Shown: piece by piece, positions 1 to 7,809 of the stretch
How positions within the stretch are numbered: position 1 is the first letter of the stretch
Layout of the letters: each line of letters opens with the position of its first letter
Origin: Planctomycetota bacterium
GTDB lineage: Bacteria > Planctomycetota > JAJSAM01
NCBI GenBank assembly: GCA_029932425.1
Contig: JAOZQC010000004.1
Location: 1-19,694, forward strand
Reading direction: 5' to 3'
Length of the DNA: 19,694 nt
Position numbers and translations under genes: made by a program
The notes under the pieces: model-generated
Told to the model about the DNA's origin: nothing
Seen by the model: the letters and a program-made list of their open reading frames with translations, nothing else
The model's database searches: none

Positions 1-978
1 TGGCTCGGGCTGGGGGGCGTGTTCCTGGCCCTGGCGGGTCTCCTGGCCCTGAAGCTGCTGGGGGCGTGGGTCTTCCTCGGGTCGCGGTACCCGGGGGGCC
101 GCCTCCGGCGGGAGACCCTGCTGGGCCAGGCGCGGTACGCCCTCCCGCTGGGCGCGGCGGGAGCCCTGGCCACCGCGGCGCAGTACGGGATCGAGATCGT
201 GGCCCTCCTCACCTTCCCCGCGCCCGCCTTCGCGATCTTCGCCGTGGGGAAGTTCCGCCTGCCCGTGGCCACGCTCCTGACGCGCGCCGCCAAGCCCGTC
301 CTCCGGGACGCCTTCTCCCGGCAGGCGTCCCGGGGCGACCTGGCGGGGATCCTCGCCACCTACCGGGAGGCCACGCGCAAGACCGCCCTCCTGGTCTTCC
401 CGGTGGCCGTCTTCACCGCGGTCCACGCGGAGTCCGTGGTCACCGTCCTCTTCTCCTCGAGGTACCTCGCCTCCACGCCCCTCTTCCGCCTGGGAGCCGT
501 GGTGGTGGGCATGGGCGCCCTCTACCTCTCCGTGGTGGCGGAGGGCATGGGCCGGAGCGGCCACACCCTCCGACTCGCCGTTCTCTACCTGGTGACGAGC
601 GTGCCCGTGGCCGTGGCGGGGACCCTGCTCTTCGGGATCATCGGCCCCGCGCTCGGCGAGGCGGCGGGGACGGCCGCGGCCTCCGGGTACGGCCTGCTTC
701 TCACCCGCGGACTGCTCCGGGTCCGGTTCCGGGAGGTCCTCCCCTTCCGCGATCTGGGCCTGATCCTCGGCGTCTCCGGAGCAGCGGCGGCCGCCGCCCT
801 CCCCCTCCGCCTCGCGGGCCTCGCCCCGCTTCCGGGCCTCCTCCTGGCCGGGGCCGTCTTCACCCTCCTCTACGCGGGAGCGATCCTCCTCCCCCGCGGG
901 CCCCTGAAGGCCCATGACCGGGCGCTCCTCCGGGGCTTCGCCCGCCGGCTCGTCCCCGCCGCGGGAGGATCTCGATGA
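1..978 (+). CDS. Polysaccharide flippase (Wzx/MATE-like), C-terminal part
   Basis: The reading frame is open from the first base, so the gene begins before the window; 325 residues are visible. It is almost entirely hydrophobic, with many membrane segments separated by short basic loops. A loop with an RxAxPVLRDAFSRQ pattern lies near residue 100, followed by more paired helices. This layout and sequence style match the oligosaccharide flippase/polysaccharide biosynthesis family, which moves lipid-linked glycans from the inner to the outer leaflet of the cytoplasmic membrane. The stop overlaps the next gene's start (ATGA, 975-978), so it is co-translated with an O-antigen-ligase-like gene, which supports a role in glycan export. 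A GTG at 19 could be mistaken for a start, but the frame is open upstream of it. A lipid II flippase of the MurJ type is the main alternative, less likely in this neighbourhood. Confidence 0.8.
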   Translation, partial: WLGLGGVFLALAGLLALKLLGAWVFLGSRYPGGRLRRETLLGQARYALPLGAAGALATAAQYGIEIVALLTFPAPAFAIFAVGKFRLPVATLLTRAAKPVLRDAFSRQASRGDLAGILATYREATRKTALLVFPVAVFTAVHAESVVTVLFSSRYLASTPLFRLGAVVVGMGALYLSVVAEGMGRSGHTLRLAVLYLVTSVPVAVAGTLLFGIIGPALGEAAGTAAASGYGLLLTRGLLRVRFREVLPFRDLGLILGVSGAAAAAALPLRLAGLAPLPGLLLAGAVFTLLYAGAILLPRGPLKAHDRALLRGFARRLVPAAGGSR

Positions 979-2288
979 GGGTGGTCCTCATGATCGGCGC
1001 GCTCCCCGCGCTCATGGCCGCCACCCTGGCCTTCCCCTGGGTGGGAGTGGCGGCGGTGGTCGTCCTCTACTACGTCCGGCCGAGCATCTGGGGCGCCCCC
1101 GCCTGGCTCACCCCCGTCTCCATCCTCACCGCCACCACGATCGCGGCCCTCCTCCTCCACCGGCTCCGCGGCCGGTGCCGCCTCCGCTTCCCCCCGGTCG
1201 CCGTGGGCATGACCCTCCTCGTGGTCTCGGCCTGGCTCTCCGCCCGGGGGGCCGCCGTCTCCCCGGCCCTGGCCGCGGCCCGCGTGGAGACCTACCTGAA
1301 GTGCGCGGTCTTCGCCCTCCTCGTCCTCCACCTCGTGGACGACGCGCAAAAGCTCAACCGCCTGGCCTGGGCCGTCGTCCTGGGCACCCTCTGGCTCGTG
1401 AAGTCGGCCCTCTACCTGGCGGTCACCGCGCACCCCGAGCGCGTGGATTCCATCGGGGGCCAGGGCGGAGGCGCGAACTTCCTGGCCCTCACCCTGGTGG
1501 TCTCCCTTCCCCTCCTCCTGGAGAAGGCCCAGGGGGGACGGGGCGCGGAAAGGCTCGCCGCCTTCGCCCTCCTTCCCCTCTGGTTCGCGGCCATGATCCT
1601 CTCCGGCTCGCGGGGAGGCTTCCTGGCCATGGCCTTCGTGCTCCTCCTCTTCGTGGGGATGAACCACGGGAGGCGCCTGGCCCTGGCCCTCGCCGTGCTC
1701 CTCGCGGCGGGCTTCCTCGCCTTCGCCCCCTCCGGCTATCTCGAGCGCATCCGCACCATCGGCGACTACGAGCGCGACGTGAGCGCCATGGGCCGGATCC
1801 GTCTCTGGGAGGCGGCCCTCGACATGGCCGGGGAGCATCCCGGGCTCGGAGTGGGCCCCGGGAACTTCCGGCTCCTCTCCGCGAGGTACACGGGCATCCG
1901 CGACGGGAAGACGGGAGGCGGCCTCGTGGCCCACAACACCTACCTGCAGGCCCTCGCGGAGCAGGGGTGGCCGGGGTTCCTCCTCCTCCTCGCGGTCATG
2001 GGCCTGACCCTCCGGTCTCTCCGGCGCGCCTCCCGGGAGAGGGAGGGAGAGACCGGGGAGGAGCGGGAGGTCCGGCTCCTGGCCCGGGCCTTCACCCTCG
2101 GCTTCCTGGGCTTCGCGGCCCACTCCCTCGTCATGTCGAACCTCCACCGGGACCTGCTCTGGTGGTGGTTCGGCCTGGCGGGCGCCCTGCCCGCGGCCGC
2201 GGCGCGGGCCGCCGAGGGGAGAGAAGAGGCGGAGGACCCCGGCGGAGGCGCCCGGGTCCGCCGGGCTCCCTTCCCCCAGCCCGCGTGA
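975..2288 (+). CDS. O-antigen ligase / Wzy-type polymerase family membrane protein
   Basis: This is a 437-residue polytopic membrane protein with about ten hydrophobic segments. It carries the hallmarks of the Wzy_C/O-antigen ligase superfamily: LSGSRGGFLAMAF near residues 209-221, GRIRLWEAAL then HPGLGVGPGNF at 273-298, and the periplasmic VAHNTYLQALAEQGWPG at 318-334, where the His-Asn pair belongs to the catalytic loop of the family. Such proteins polymerise repeat units or transfer finished glycan to an acceptor on the periplasmic face of the membrane. Which of the two this one does cannot be told from sequence alone. The ATG overlaps the stop of the flippase gene by 4 bp. The last ~35 residues are charged and low in complexity (EGREEAEDPGGG). 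The gene ends 55 bp from the 3' end of the convergent ABC exporter gene, with no clear terminator between them. Confidence 0.88.
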   Translation: MRVVLMIGALPALMAATLAFPWVGVAAVVVLYYVRPSIWGAPAWLTPVSILTATTIAALLLHRLRGRCRLRFPPVAVGMTLLVVSAWLSARGAAVSPALAAARVETYLKCAVFALLVLHLVDDAQKLNRLAWAVVLGTLWLVKSALYLAVTAHPERVDSIGGQGGGANFLALTLVVSLPLLLEKAQGGRGAERLAAFALLPLWFAAMILSGSRGGFLAMAFVLLLFVGMNHGRRLALALAVLLAAGFLAFAPSGYLERIRTIGDYERDVSAMGRIRLWEAALDMAGEHPGLGVGPGNFRLLSARYTGIRDGKTGGGLVAHNTYLQALAEQGWPGFLLLLAVMGLTLRSLRRASREREGETGEEREVRLLARAFTLGFLGFAAHSLVMSNLHRDLLWWWFGLAGALPAAAARAAEGREEAEDPGGGARVRRAPFPQPA

Positions 2289-2343
2289 TCACCTCCCGGC
2301 GCGGCCCCGGGCAAGAGGGAAGAGGCCCGCCTTCCCCCCCGGC

Positions 2344-4899
2344 TCAGCGCCCGGTCTCCGGCATCCCGTTGGGGGCGCTGAACTGGAGCTGGTGCATGGC
2401 CCGGTAGACCCCGTCCTCCCGGGCGAGGAGTTCCTCGGGGGTCCCCTCCTCCACGAGCCGGCCCTCGTGCAGGACCAGGATCCGGTCCGCGTGGCCGATG
2501 GTGGAGAGCCGGTGGGCCACCACGAAGGTGGTGCGGTTCACCATCATGCGGTTCAGCGCCTCCTGGACGTCGGCCTCCGTCTGGGAGTCGAGGGCGGAGG
2601 TGGCCTCGTCGAGGATGAGGATCGGCGCGTCCTTGAGGATGGCCCGGGCGATGGTGATCCGCTGGCGCTGCCCGCCGGAGAGGCGGGTGCCCCGCTCCCC
2701 CACCGTCGTCCGGTAGCCCCGCTCCATCTTCATGATCTCCTCGTGGATCCCCGCCGCCTTCGCCGCTTCCACGATCTCCTCCTCCGTGGCCCCCGGCCGC
2801 CCGAAGAGGATGTTCTCCCGGACGGTGGCGTTGAAGAGGAAGGCGTCCTGGGTCACGATGGCGATGTTCCGCCGGAGGGAGCGGAGCGTGATCTTGCGGA
2901 GATCCCTCCCGTCGATGGTGATCCTCCCCTCCGTGGGATCGTAGAACCGGGCCATGAGGTCGGTGATCGTGGACTTCCCGGCCCCGGTCTCCCCCACGAT
3001 GGCCGCCACCTGGCCCACCTTCACCCGGAAGGAGATGTCCTTCAGCACCGGCTCCTCGCGGTAGGCGAAGGTCACGTGCTCGAAGGCGATCTCCCGCTCC
3101 GGGCGGGTGAGCTCCACCGCCTCCGGGTCGTCCTGGACCTCGGGCTCGAGGTCCAGGATCTCGAAGATCCGCTCCGCGCCGGCCAGGGACTCCTGGATCT
3201 TGTTGTAGGTCTTCGTGAGGTCCTTCACCGGCTTGTACATCTGGGCCATGATCACGCTCAGCGTCATGAGGTCCGCCGCCGACGCCCCCGCCGTGCCGTT
3301 GATCACCATGTAGCCGCCGATGGCGAGGATGAGCAGCGCCCCCACCGAGTTCATGAGGTCGATGAAGGTCTTGGAGAACGCGGTGGTCCGGGCCACGCGC
3401 ACGGACTGGGTGAGGAGCCGCCGGCTCGCCTTACGGAGCCGCTCGCTCTCGTGGGCCTCCATCTGGAAGGCCTTCACGGTGCGGACCCCGGTCACGCTCT
3501 GCATCATGACCTCGGTGACCACGCCCCTCTGGACCTGGCGCCGCTTCGCGTACTTCTTCACGAGACGGCCGAGCTTGGAGATGGGGAAGACGATGAGGGG
3601 AAGGGCCAGGAACACCATCAGCGTGAGCCGCCAGTTCGTGATGAACGCCGCCCCCAGGGCGCCGATGAGCATCAGCGGCTCCTGGAAGAACTCCCCGAAG
3701 AGAAGGGAGAGGGACTTCCGGGTCTGGTTCACGTCGTTGGAGAGGCGGCTCATGAGCTCGCCGGCCCGCTGGCGGTCGAAGTACTTGATCTCCAGGGAGA
3801 GGAGGTGGGCGGCCACCAGGACCCGCATGTCGTTCACGATGGCCTGCGTCACGTACTTCGAGAGGTACTCCTTGAGCCAGGAGGCCACGGCCATCACCAC
3901 GATGATCACGGAGAACCACGTGATCACCCACTTCAGGGCCTCCACCGCCCCCGCCCCCTTCCCCAGGAGCACGTCGTCGAAGACCGTCTTCATGAGGGCC
4001 AGGCGGATCATGTTCCCGCCCGCGTAGATGCCCATGGCCACGATGGTGAGGACGATGAGGATCCAGTACCGCTTCGCGTAGACGTAGATCCGGAGGAGGT
4101 CCTTGGTGAACCGCGCGCGCGGCACGAGCATGGTGCCGAGGAGCGAGAGGAGGGCGATCGCCAGGAGGGCTCCGGTGACGTGCCAGGGCTGCACGCCCCG
4201 GACCCCGGCCAGGGCCACCCGCTGGTGGCACTCGACGACGATGCCGCCGTGGAGGTACTCCGAGCGGAGATAGGCCCCCACCGCGTCCCGGTCGTCGAGG
4301 TCCTTGTAGGTCGCCGCCCCGGTCTCCCCCGCGGCCACCGCCTCGAAGGCCGCGCTCGTCCGGCGGAACTTCTGGTGCTTGGTGACGTGGGCCAACTGGC
4401 CCCGCCCCGGACACCTGAGGACCGGGGTGCCCTTGGCGGTGGTGACGTAGACCCGTCCCCCGCGGCGGGGCCACACCTCGCGCATGGCGTCGATCACCAG
4501 GTCCAGCGGCAGGCGCACGTCCAGGTAGACGGCGGGCTGGCGCTTCACGGCCACCACGATCTCCGGCTCGTCGATGAGGGCCACCGCCGTGTAGAGGTCG
4601 GTGTTCCCCACTCTCTGGGCGAACCAGGGTTCCTCGTCCTCCCGCGTCATCCTCATCTCGACGCCGCGGCCCTCGGGGATGCCGGAGGACAGGTCGATCC
4701 CCCGGAGGTAGGCGGCCTCGGCGTCGATGAGGGCCTCGATCCGGGCCGCGAGGGCGTCCCGGCGGCCCGCGAGCCGGGCCTCCACCTCCCGGCGCAGCTC
4801 CGTCCGCTGGATGAGGAAGGCCACCCAGAGCCCGAGCGTGGTGAGGGCCAGGACCGCCGAGAGCACGATCAGCGCGAGCCTGGTGTCGAGCTTCCTCAT
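2344..4899 (-). CDS. ABC exporter (MsbA-like, fused TMD-NBD) with N-terminal sensor-like extracytoplasmic domain
   Basis: The 851-residue protein has three parts. Residues 8-30 form a first membrane helix, 31-238 a predicted extracytoplasmic domain, and 240-258 a second helix. A standard exporter core follows: six membrane helices over about 275-565, then an ATPase domain at about 600-840. The ATPase has Walker A GETGAGKST (636-644), Q-loop Q684, signature LSGGQ (740-744), Walker B ILILDE (760-765) and switch His796. The core looks like lipid A/lipid exporters of the MsbA type. Those are near 580 residues, so about 265 residues are extra here. The added domain, flanked by two helices and rich in short strands, resembles a single Cache sensor fold; that is inference. 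The ATG was chosen because it overlaps the upstream glycosyltransferase stop (ATGA, 4896-4899) and begins a basic-then-hydrophobic N-terminus. The substrate is probably a lipid-linked glycan. Confidence 0.9.
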   Translation of the reverse strand: MRKLDTRLALIVLSAVLALTTLGLWVAFLIQRTELRREVEARLAGRRDALAARIEALIDAEAAYLRGIDLSSGIPEGRGVEMRMTREDEEPWFAQRVGNTDLYTAVALIDEPEIVVAVKRQPAVYLDVRLPLDLVIDAMREVWPRRGGRVYVTTAKGTPVLRCPGRGQLAHVTKHQKFRRTSAAFEAVAAGETGAATYKDLDDRDAVGAYLRSEYLHGGIVVECHQRVALAGVRGVQPWHVTGALLAIALLSLLGTMLVPRARFTKDLLRIYVYAKRYWILIVLTIVAMGIYAGGNMIRLALMKTVFDDVLLGKGAGAVEALKWVITWFSVIIVVMAVASWLKEYLSKYVTQAIVNDMRVLVAAHLLSLEIKYFDRQRAGELMSRLSNDVNQTRKSLSLLFGEFFQEPLMLIGALGAAFITNWRLTLMVFLALPLIVFPISKLGRLVKKYAKRRQVQRGVVTEVMMQSVTGVRTVKAFQMEAHESERLRKASRRLLTQSVRVARTTAFSKTFIDLMNSVGALLILAIGGYMVINGTAGASAADLMTLSVIMAQMYKPVKDLTKTYNKIQESLAGAERIFEILDLEPEVQDDPEAVELTRPEREIAFEHVTFAYREEPVLKDISFRVKVGQVAAIVGETGAGKSTITDLMARFYDPTEGRITIDGRDLRKITLRSLRRNIAIVTQDAFLFNATVRENILFGRPGATEEEIVEAAKAAGIHEEIMKMERGYRTTVGERGTRLSGGQRQRITIARAILKDAPILILDEATSALDSQTEADVQEALNRMMVNRTTFVVAHRLSTIGHADRILVLHEGRLVEEGTPEELLAREDGVYRAMHQLQFSAPNGMPETGR

Positions 4900-5999
4900 G
4901 CCCCTCTGCCCTCGAGCACCCGGCGGTAGACCCCGAGGGTCCCCTCCACCATGGCCTCGACGCTGTACCTCTCCTCGACGAGCTTCCGGCCCGCCCGGGC
5001 CCGGGCCCGGGCGCGCTCCGGCTCCCGCAGGACCCGCAACACGGCGGCGGCCAGGGCCCCGGGGTCCCGGGGGGGCACGAGGAGCCCGGTGGCCTCGTGC
5101 CGCACCACCTCGGGGATGCCCCCCACCCGGGAGGCCACCACCGGAGTCCGCAACGCGTGCGCATCCAGGATACTGGTGCAGAGCCCTTCCTTCACGGAGC
5201 ACATGACGAACACGTCGAACCACCGGATGAGGGACCGGGCGTCCTCCCGGTGTCCGGCGAAGACGAGCCGCCCGTCCGCCCCCATCCTGCGGGCCGCCGC
5301 CTCCACCTTCGGCCGGCACTCCCCGTCGCCCACGAGGATCACCCGGAGCTCCGGCTCCTCCCTCCAGAGGAGGGGACAGGCCTCCACCAGGACCTCCTGC
5401 GCCTTGTGCCAGCCGAAGTGGGCCACGTCTCCCACCACCGGGGCGGAGGCAGGGATCCGGAATTCCTCCCGGTACTCGCGGCGCGGCACCGCGTCGAGCT
5501 CCGCGAGGTCCACGCCGGAAGGGACCACCTCGATCTTCCCGGGAGGGATGCCGTCCTCCACCATGACCCGCCGGACCCCCTCGGAGATGGCGATGAAGCG
5601 GTCCACGCAGAACCGGTACTTGAGGAGGTTCAGGCGGAGCGGGGAGCGGTGGATGGAGAAGTCCACGCGCCGGGAGACCACCGTGCGCCCGATGTTCGAG
5701 GCCCGGCAGGCGAGGACGCCCAGGGTGTGGGCGTGGGAGGTGTGCATGTGCACGATGTCCGGGCGCCACCGCCGGACGATCCCCAGGACGCGCGCCACCG
5801 CGGCGGGGTTCATCTCGCCGCGCATGGAGACCTCGCGGACCTCCAGGCCGCGTTCCCGGGCGCGGGCCGCGAAGGGGCTTCCCGGCTGGCCGGCCACCAG
5901 CACCTCCACGCCGCGGCGGGCCAGCCCCTCGGCGAGGAAGAGGGCCTGCCTCTCTCCCCCCCGCCAGGTCCGCTCGGTATCGATGTGGAGCGTCCTCAG
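4896..5999 (-). CDS. Glycosyltransferase family 4 (GT-B fold), probable CTG start
   Basis: The 367-residue protein starts (M)RTLHIDTERTWRGGERQ, a typical GT4 N-terminus with the Gly-Gly-x-x nucleotide-sugar loop. Further motifs are DIVHMHTSHAHTLG (81-94), VVPSGVD (158-164), FGWHKA in the hinge (195-200), and the donor-site segment SVKEGLCTSILDAHALRTPVVA (268-289). The family EX7E motif appears as E271...D279, so the second acid is Asp instead of Glu. The enzyme would transfer a sugar from a nucleotide donor to a lipid-linked acceptor on the cytoplasmic side of the membrane. No ATG, GTG or TTG lies near a sensible N-terminus. The best start is a CTG at 5997-5999 that overlaps the upstream TGA (CTGA), with a GAGGGTGG stretch just before it, the same coupling pattern as the rest of the operon. 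The stop overlaps the ABC exporter start. Confidence 0.87.
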   Translation of the reverse strand: MRTLHIDTERTWRGGERQALFLAEGLARRGVEVLVAGQPGSPFAARARERGLEVREVSMRGEMNPAAVARVLGIVRRWRPDIVHMHTSHAHTLGVLACRASNIGRTVVSRRVDFSIHRSPLRLNLLKYRFCVDRFIAISEGVRRVMVEDGIPPGKIEVVPSGVDLAELDAVPRREYREEFRIPASAPVVGDVAHFGWHKAQEVLVEACPLLWREEPELRVILVGDGECRPKVEAAARRMGADGRLVFAGHREDARSLIRWFDVFVMCSVKEGLCTSILDAHALRTPVVASRVGGIPEVVRHEATGLLVPPRDPGALAAAVLRVLREPERARARARAGRKLVEERYSVEAMVEGTLGVYRRVLEGRGA

Positions 6000-6715
6000 G
6001 AAACCACCCTCATCCGCAGCAGGGGCACCTTCCAGACGGCCTCCAGGAAGACGGCCCCCGACATCTTGGAACGTCCGACCCTCCGGTCGGTGAAGACGAT
6101 CGGCACCTCCACGATACGCGCCCCCCGCCGGTGGGCGCGATAGGTCGTTTCCACCTGGAAACAGTAACCGGTGGACCGCACTCTTTCGAGGCCGAGTTCG
6201 AGGAGCGTCTCCCGGCGCCAGGCCTTGAATCCCCCCGTGGCGTCGGACACGGGAAGGGAGAGGAGCAGGCGGGCGTAGAGGCTTCCCCCCCGGCTGAGGA
6301 GCCGCCGGGCCCGGCCCCAGTTCCGCGTCCCCCCGCCGCGGACGTAGCGGGAGCCCACCGCGAGGTCCGCCCGGGACAGGGCCCGGAGGAGCGCCGGCAC
6401 CGCGCCCGGATCGTGGGAGAGGTCCGCGTCCATCTGCAGGAGCCGGCCGTACCCTTCCTCCAGGCCGCGCCGGAAACCCGCCACGTAGGCCGTCCCCAAC
6501 CCCCGCTTGGCCGGGCGGTGGATCACCCGGACGCGGCCGCCCGTCTCCCGGCCGAGCTCCTCCGCGATCTCCCCCGTCCCGTCCGGGGAGGCGTCGTCCA
6601 CCACGAGCACGTCGAGGGGCTCGGGGAGGGCGAGGAGGCGCGAGACCAGGGGCCGGAGGTTCTCCGCCTCGTCGAAGGTGGGGATCACCGCCAGGACGCG
6701 GGCCCGGGTCTTCAC
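5996..6715 (-). CDS. Glycosyltransferase family 2, polyprenol-phosphate hexose synthase (DPM1-like)
   Basis: The 239-residue protein begins VKTRARVLAVIPTFDEAENL, the opening strand of a GT-A fold. LDVLVVDDASPDGTGEIAEEL (34-54) and the metal/nucleotide motif LLQMDADLSHDP (92-103, DXD at 96-98) follow, then AVGSRYVRGGGTRNW and the acceptor-side GRSKMSG. These are signatures of dolichol/polyprenol-phosphate mannosyl- or glucosyltransferases, which load a hexose from a nucleotide sugar onto a lipid carrier. There is no C-terminal membrane segment, so it is the short soluble form, as in DPM1. The start is GTG at 6715, overlapping the preceding gene's TGA (GTGA, 6712-6715); its own TGA overlaps the next gene's CTG. 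The sugar product would be used by flippase or periplasmic transferases of the same locus. Which hexose is used cannot be read from the sequence. Confidence 0.9.
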   Translation of the reverse strand: MKTRARVLAVIPTFDEAENLRPLVSRLLALPEPLDVLVVDDASPDGTGEIAEELGRETGGRVRVIHRPAKRGLGTAYVAGFRRGLEEGYGRLLQMDADLSHDPGAVPALLRALSRADLAVGSRYVRGGGTRNWGRARRLLSRGGSLYARLLLSLPVSDATGGFKAWRRETLLELGLERVRSTGYCFQVETTYRAHRRGARIVEVPIVFTDRRVGRSKMSGAVFLEAVWKVPLLRMRVVS

Positions 6716-7791
6716 TCCGCCGCCTCCCGGTAGACCCGGAGGGTGCGGATCGCCACCTCCGACCAGCGGTGACGGGCGGCGTGGAGGAGGCCGCGCCGCC
6801 GGAGGTCCGCCCGGAGCTCCTCGTCCGAGAGCACGCGCAGCACTCCCTCCCGGATCGAGGCCGGGTCCTCGGGTTCCACGGGGACCCGGATGCCCGCCGT
6901 CGTCTCCGGGAGCGCCCCCCGGTCGCTGCACACCACGGGGATCCCGCAGGCCATGGCCTCGAGGGCGGGGAGCCCGAAACCCTCCAGGAAGCTCGGAAAG
7001 ACCAGGCACTCCGCACCCGCCAGGAGGGCGGGGATGTCCCCCTCCGGGAAGTAGCCGGTGAGGATCACGCGCCCGGAAAGCCCCCGCCGCTCCACCTCCT
7101 CCTCGAGGTCCTCGTGGCCGTGCGAGATCGGCCCCGCGAGCACGAGCCGCGGCGCGTCCCGGGGCATCCCCTCCCAGGCCCGGAGCAGCCCGCGGATGTT
7201 CTTGCGGAGGGAGAGCTGCCCCACGAACACGGCGTAGGGTCCCTCGATGCCGTACCGGGCCCGGAGGGCGGGCGTACCCTCCGCGGCCTCCGGGCGGAAG
7301 GCCTCCTCCACCCCCTCGGGGACCACCACCACCCTCTCCGCGGGGACCGGGAGGTGGCGGAGGAAGGCGTCCCGGGTCCAGGCGCTCACGCAGAGGATCC
7401 GGTGGGAGCTCCTCGCGATCTCCCGGTAGCGCTTCCGCTTCCGCTTCCGGAACCCCTCCCGGGCGAACTCCGCGGACTCCAGGGAGAAGACGTCGTGCAC
7501 GGTGGTCACCGCCCGCGCCCCCGGAAGCCGGAGCAGCCGGGCGTCCGGACCGTGGGCCACGTCGATCCCCCGGGGCCCGGGCCATCCCCCCTGGATCCAG
7601 CGGGCGGAGAAGCGCGGGGAGGGCGGGGGGATCCGGTAGCGGCGCCGGGAGAACCGGGAGAGGCGGTAGCAGAGCACGAACTCGTCCTCCGGCGCCGCGA
7701 CCGCGAGGGCGCGCACGAGGTTCGAGACGTACCGGGCCACCCCGGTCCGGTGCGCTTTCAGGAGTGCCGTGGCGTCGAGGGCGATCCGCAT
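6712..7791 (-). CDS. Glycosyltransferase family 4 (mannosyltransferase-like)
   Basis: The 359-residue GT-B enzyme starts MRIALDATALLKAHRTGVARYV, the classic N-terminus of mannosyltransferase-like GT4 proteins. It continues with TTVHDVFSLE (96-105), VVVPEGVEEAF (156-166), the hinge GQLSLRKNIRGLL (191-203) and a textbook donor site FPSFLEGFGLPALEAMACG (265-283) with both EX7E glutamates (E270, E278). It should add a sugar from a nucleotide donor to a growing lipid-linked oligosaccharide in the cytoplasm. It is the first gene of the minus-strand operon. ATG 7791 was preferred because it gives exactly the family N-terminus. A GTG at 7872 would add 27 unconserved residues. The ribosome site before ATG 7791 is weak (CACGGA), and the start codon lies inside a 23-bp repeat, described separately. 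No convincing promoter was seen upstream. Confidence 0.9.
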   Translation of the reverse strand: MRIALDATALLKAHRTGVARYVSNLVRALAVAAPEDEFVLCYRLSRFSRRRYRIPPPSPRFSARWIQGGWPGPRGIDVAHGPDARLLRLPGARAVTTVHDVFSLESAEFAREGFRKRKRKRYREIARSSHRILCVSAWTRDAFLRHLPVPAERVVVVPEGVEEAFRPEAAEGTPALRARYGIEGPYAVFVGQLSLRKNIRGLLRAWEGMPRDAPRLVLAGPISHGHEDLEEEVERRGLSGRVILTGYFPEGDIPALLAGAECLVFPSFLEGFGLPALEAMACGIPVVCSDRGALPETTAGIRVPVEPEDPASIREGVLRVLSDEELRADLRRRGLLHAARHRWSEVAIRTLRVYREAAE

Positions 7792-7809
7792 CGGTCCGTG
7801 AGTGTACGG
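7787..7809. repeat. 23-bp direct repeat, copy 1 (covers a start codon)
   Basis: An exact 23-bp sequence beginning CGCATCGGTCCG and ending GTGTACGG occurs here and again at 7879-7901, 92 bp away in the same orientation. This copy contains the ATG (minus strand) of the family 4 glycosyltransferase. The bases between and beside the copies do not match, so it is not a simple tandem duplication of a longer unit. Confidence 0.85.

Noticed and set aside
2289..2343. GGGC...GCCC pairing between the convergent O-antigen ligase and ABC genes as a terminator
   Set aside because: The stem is only about 5 bp with a 12-base loop, and there is no T-run on either strand.
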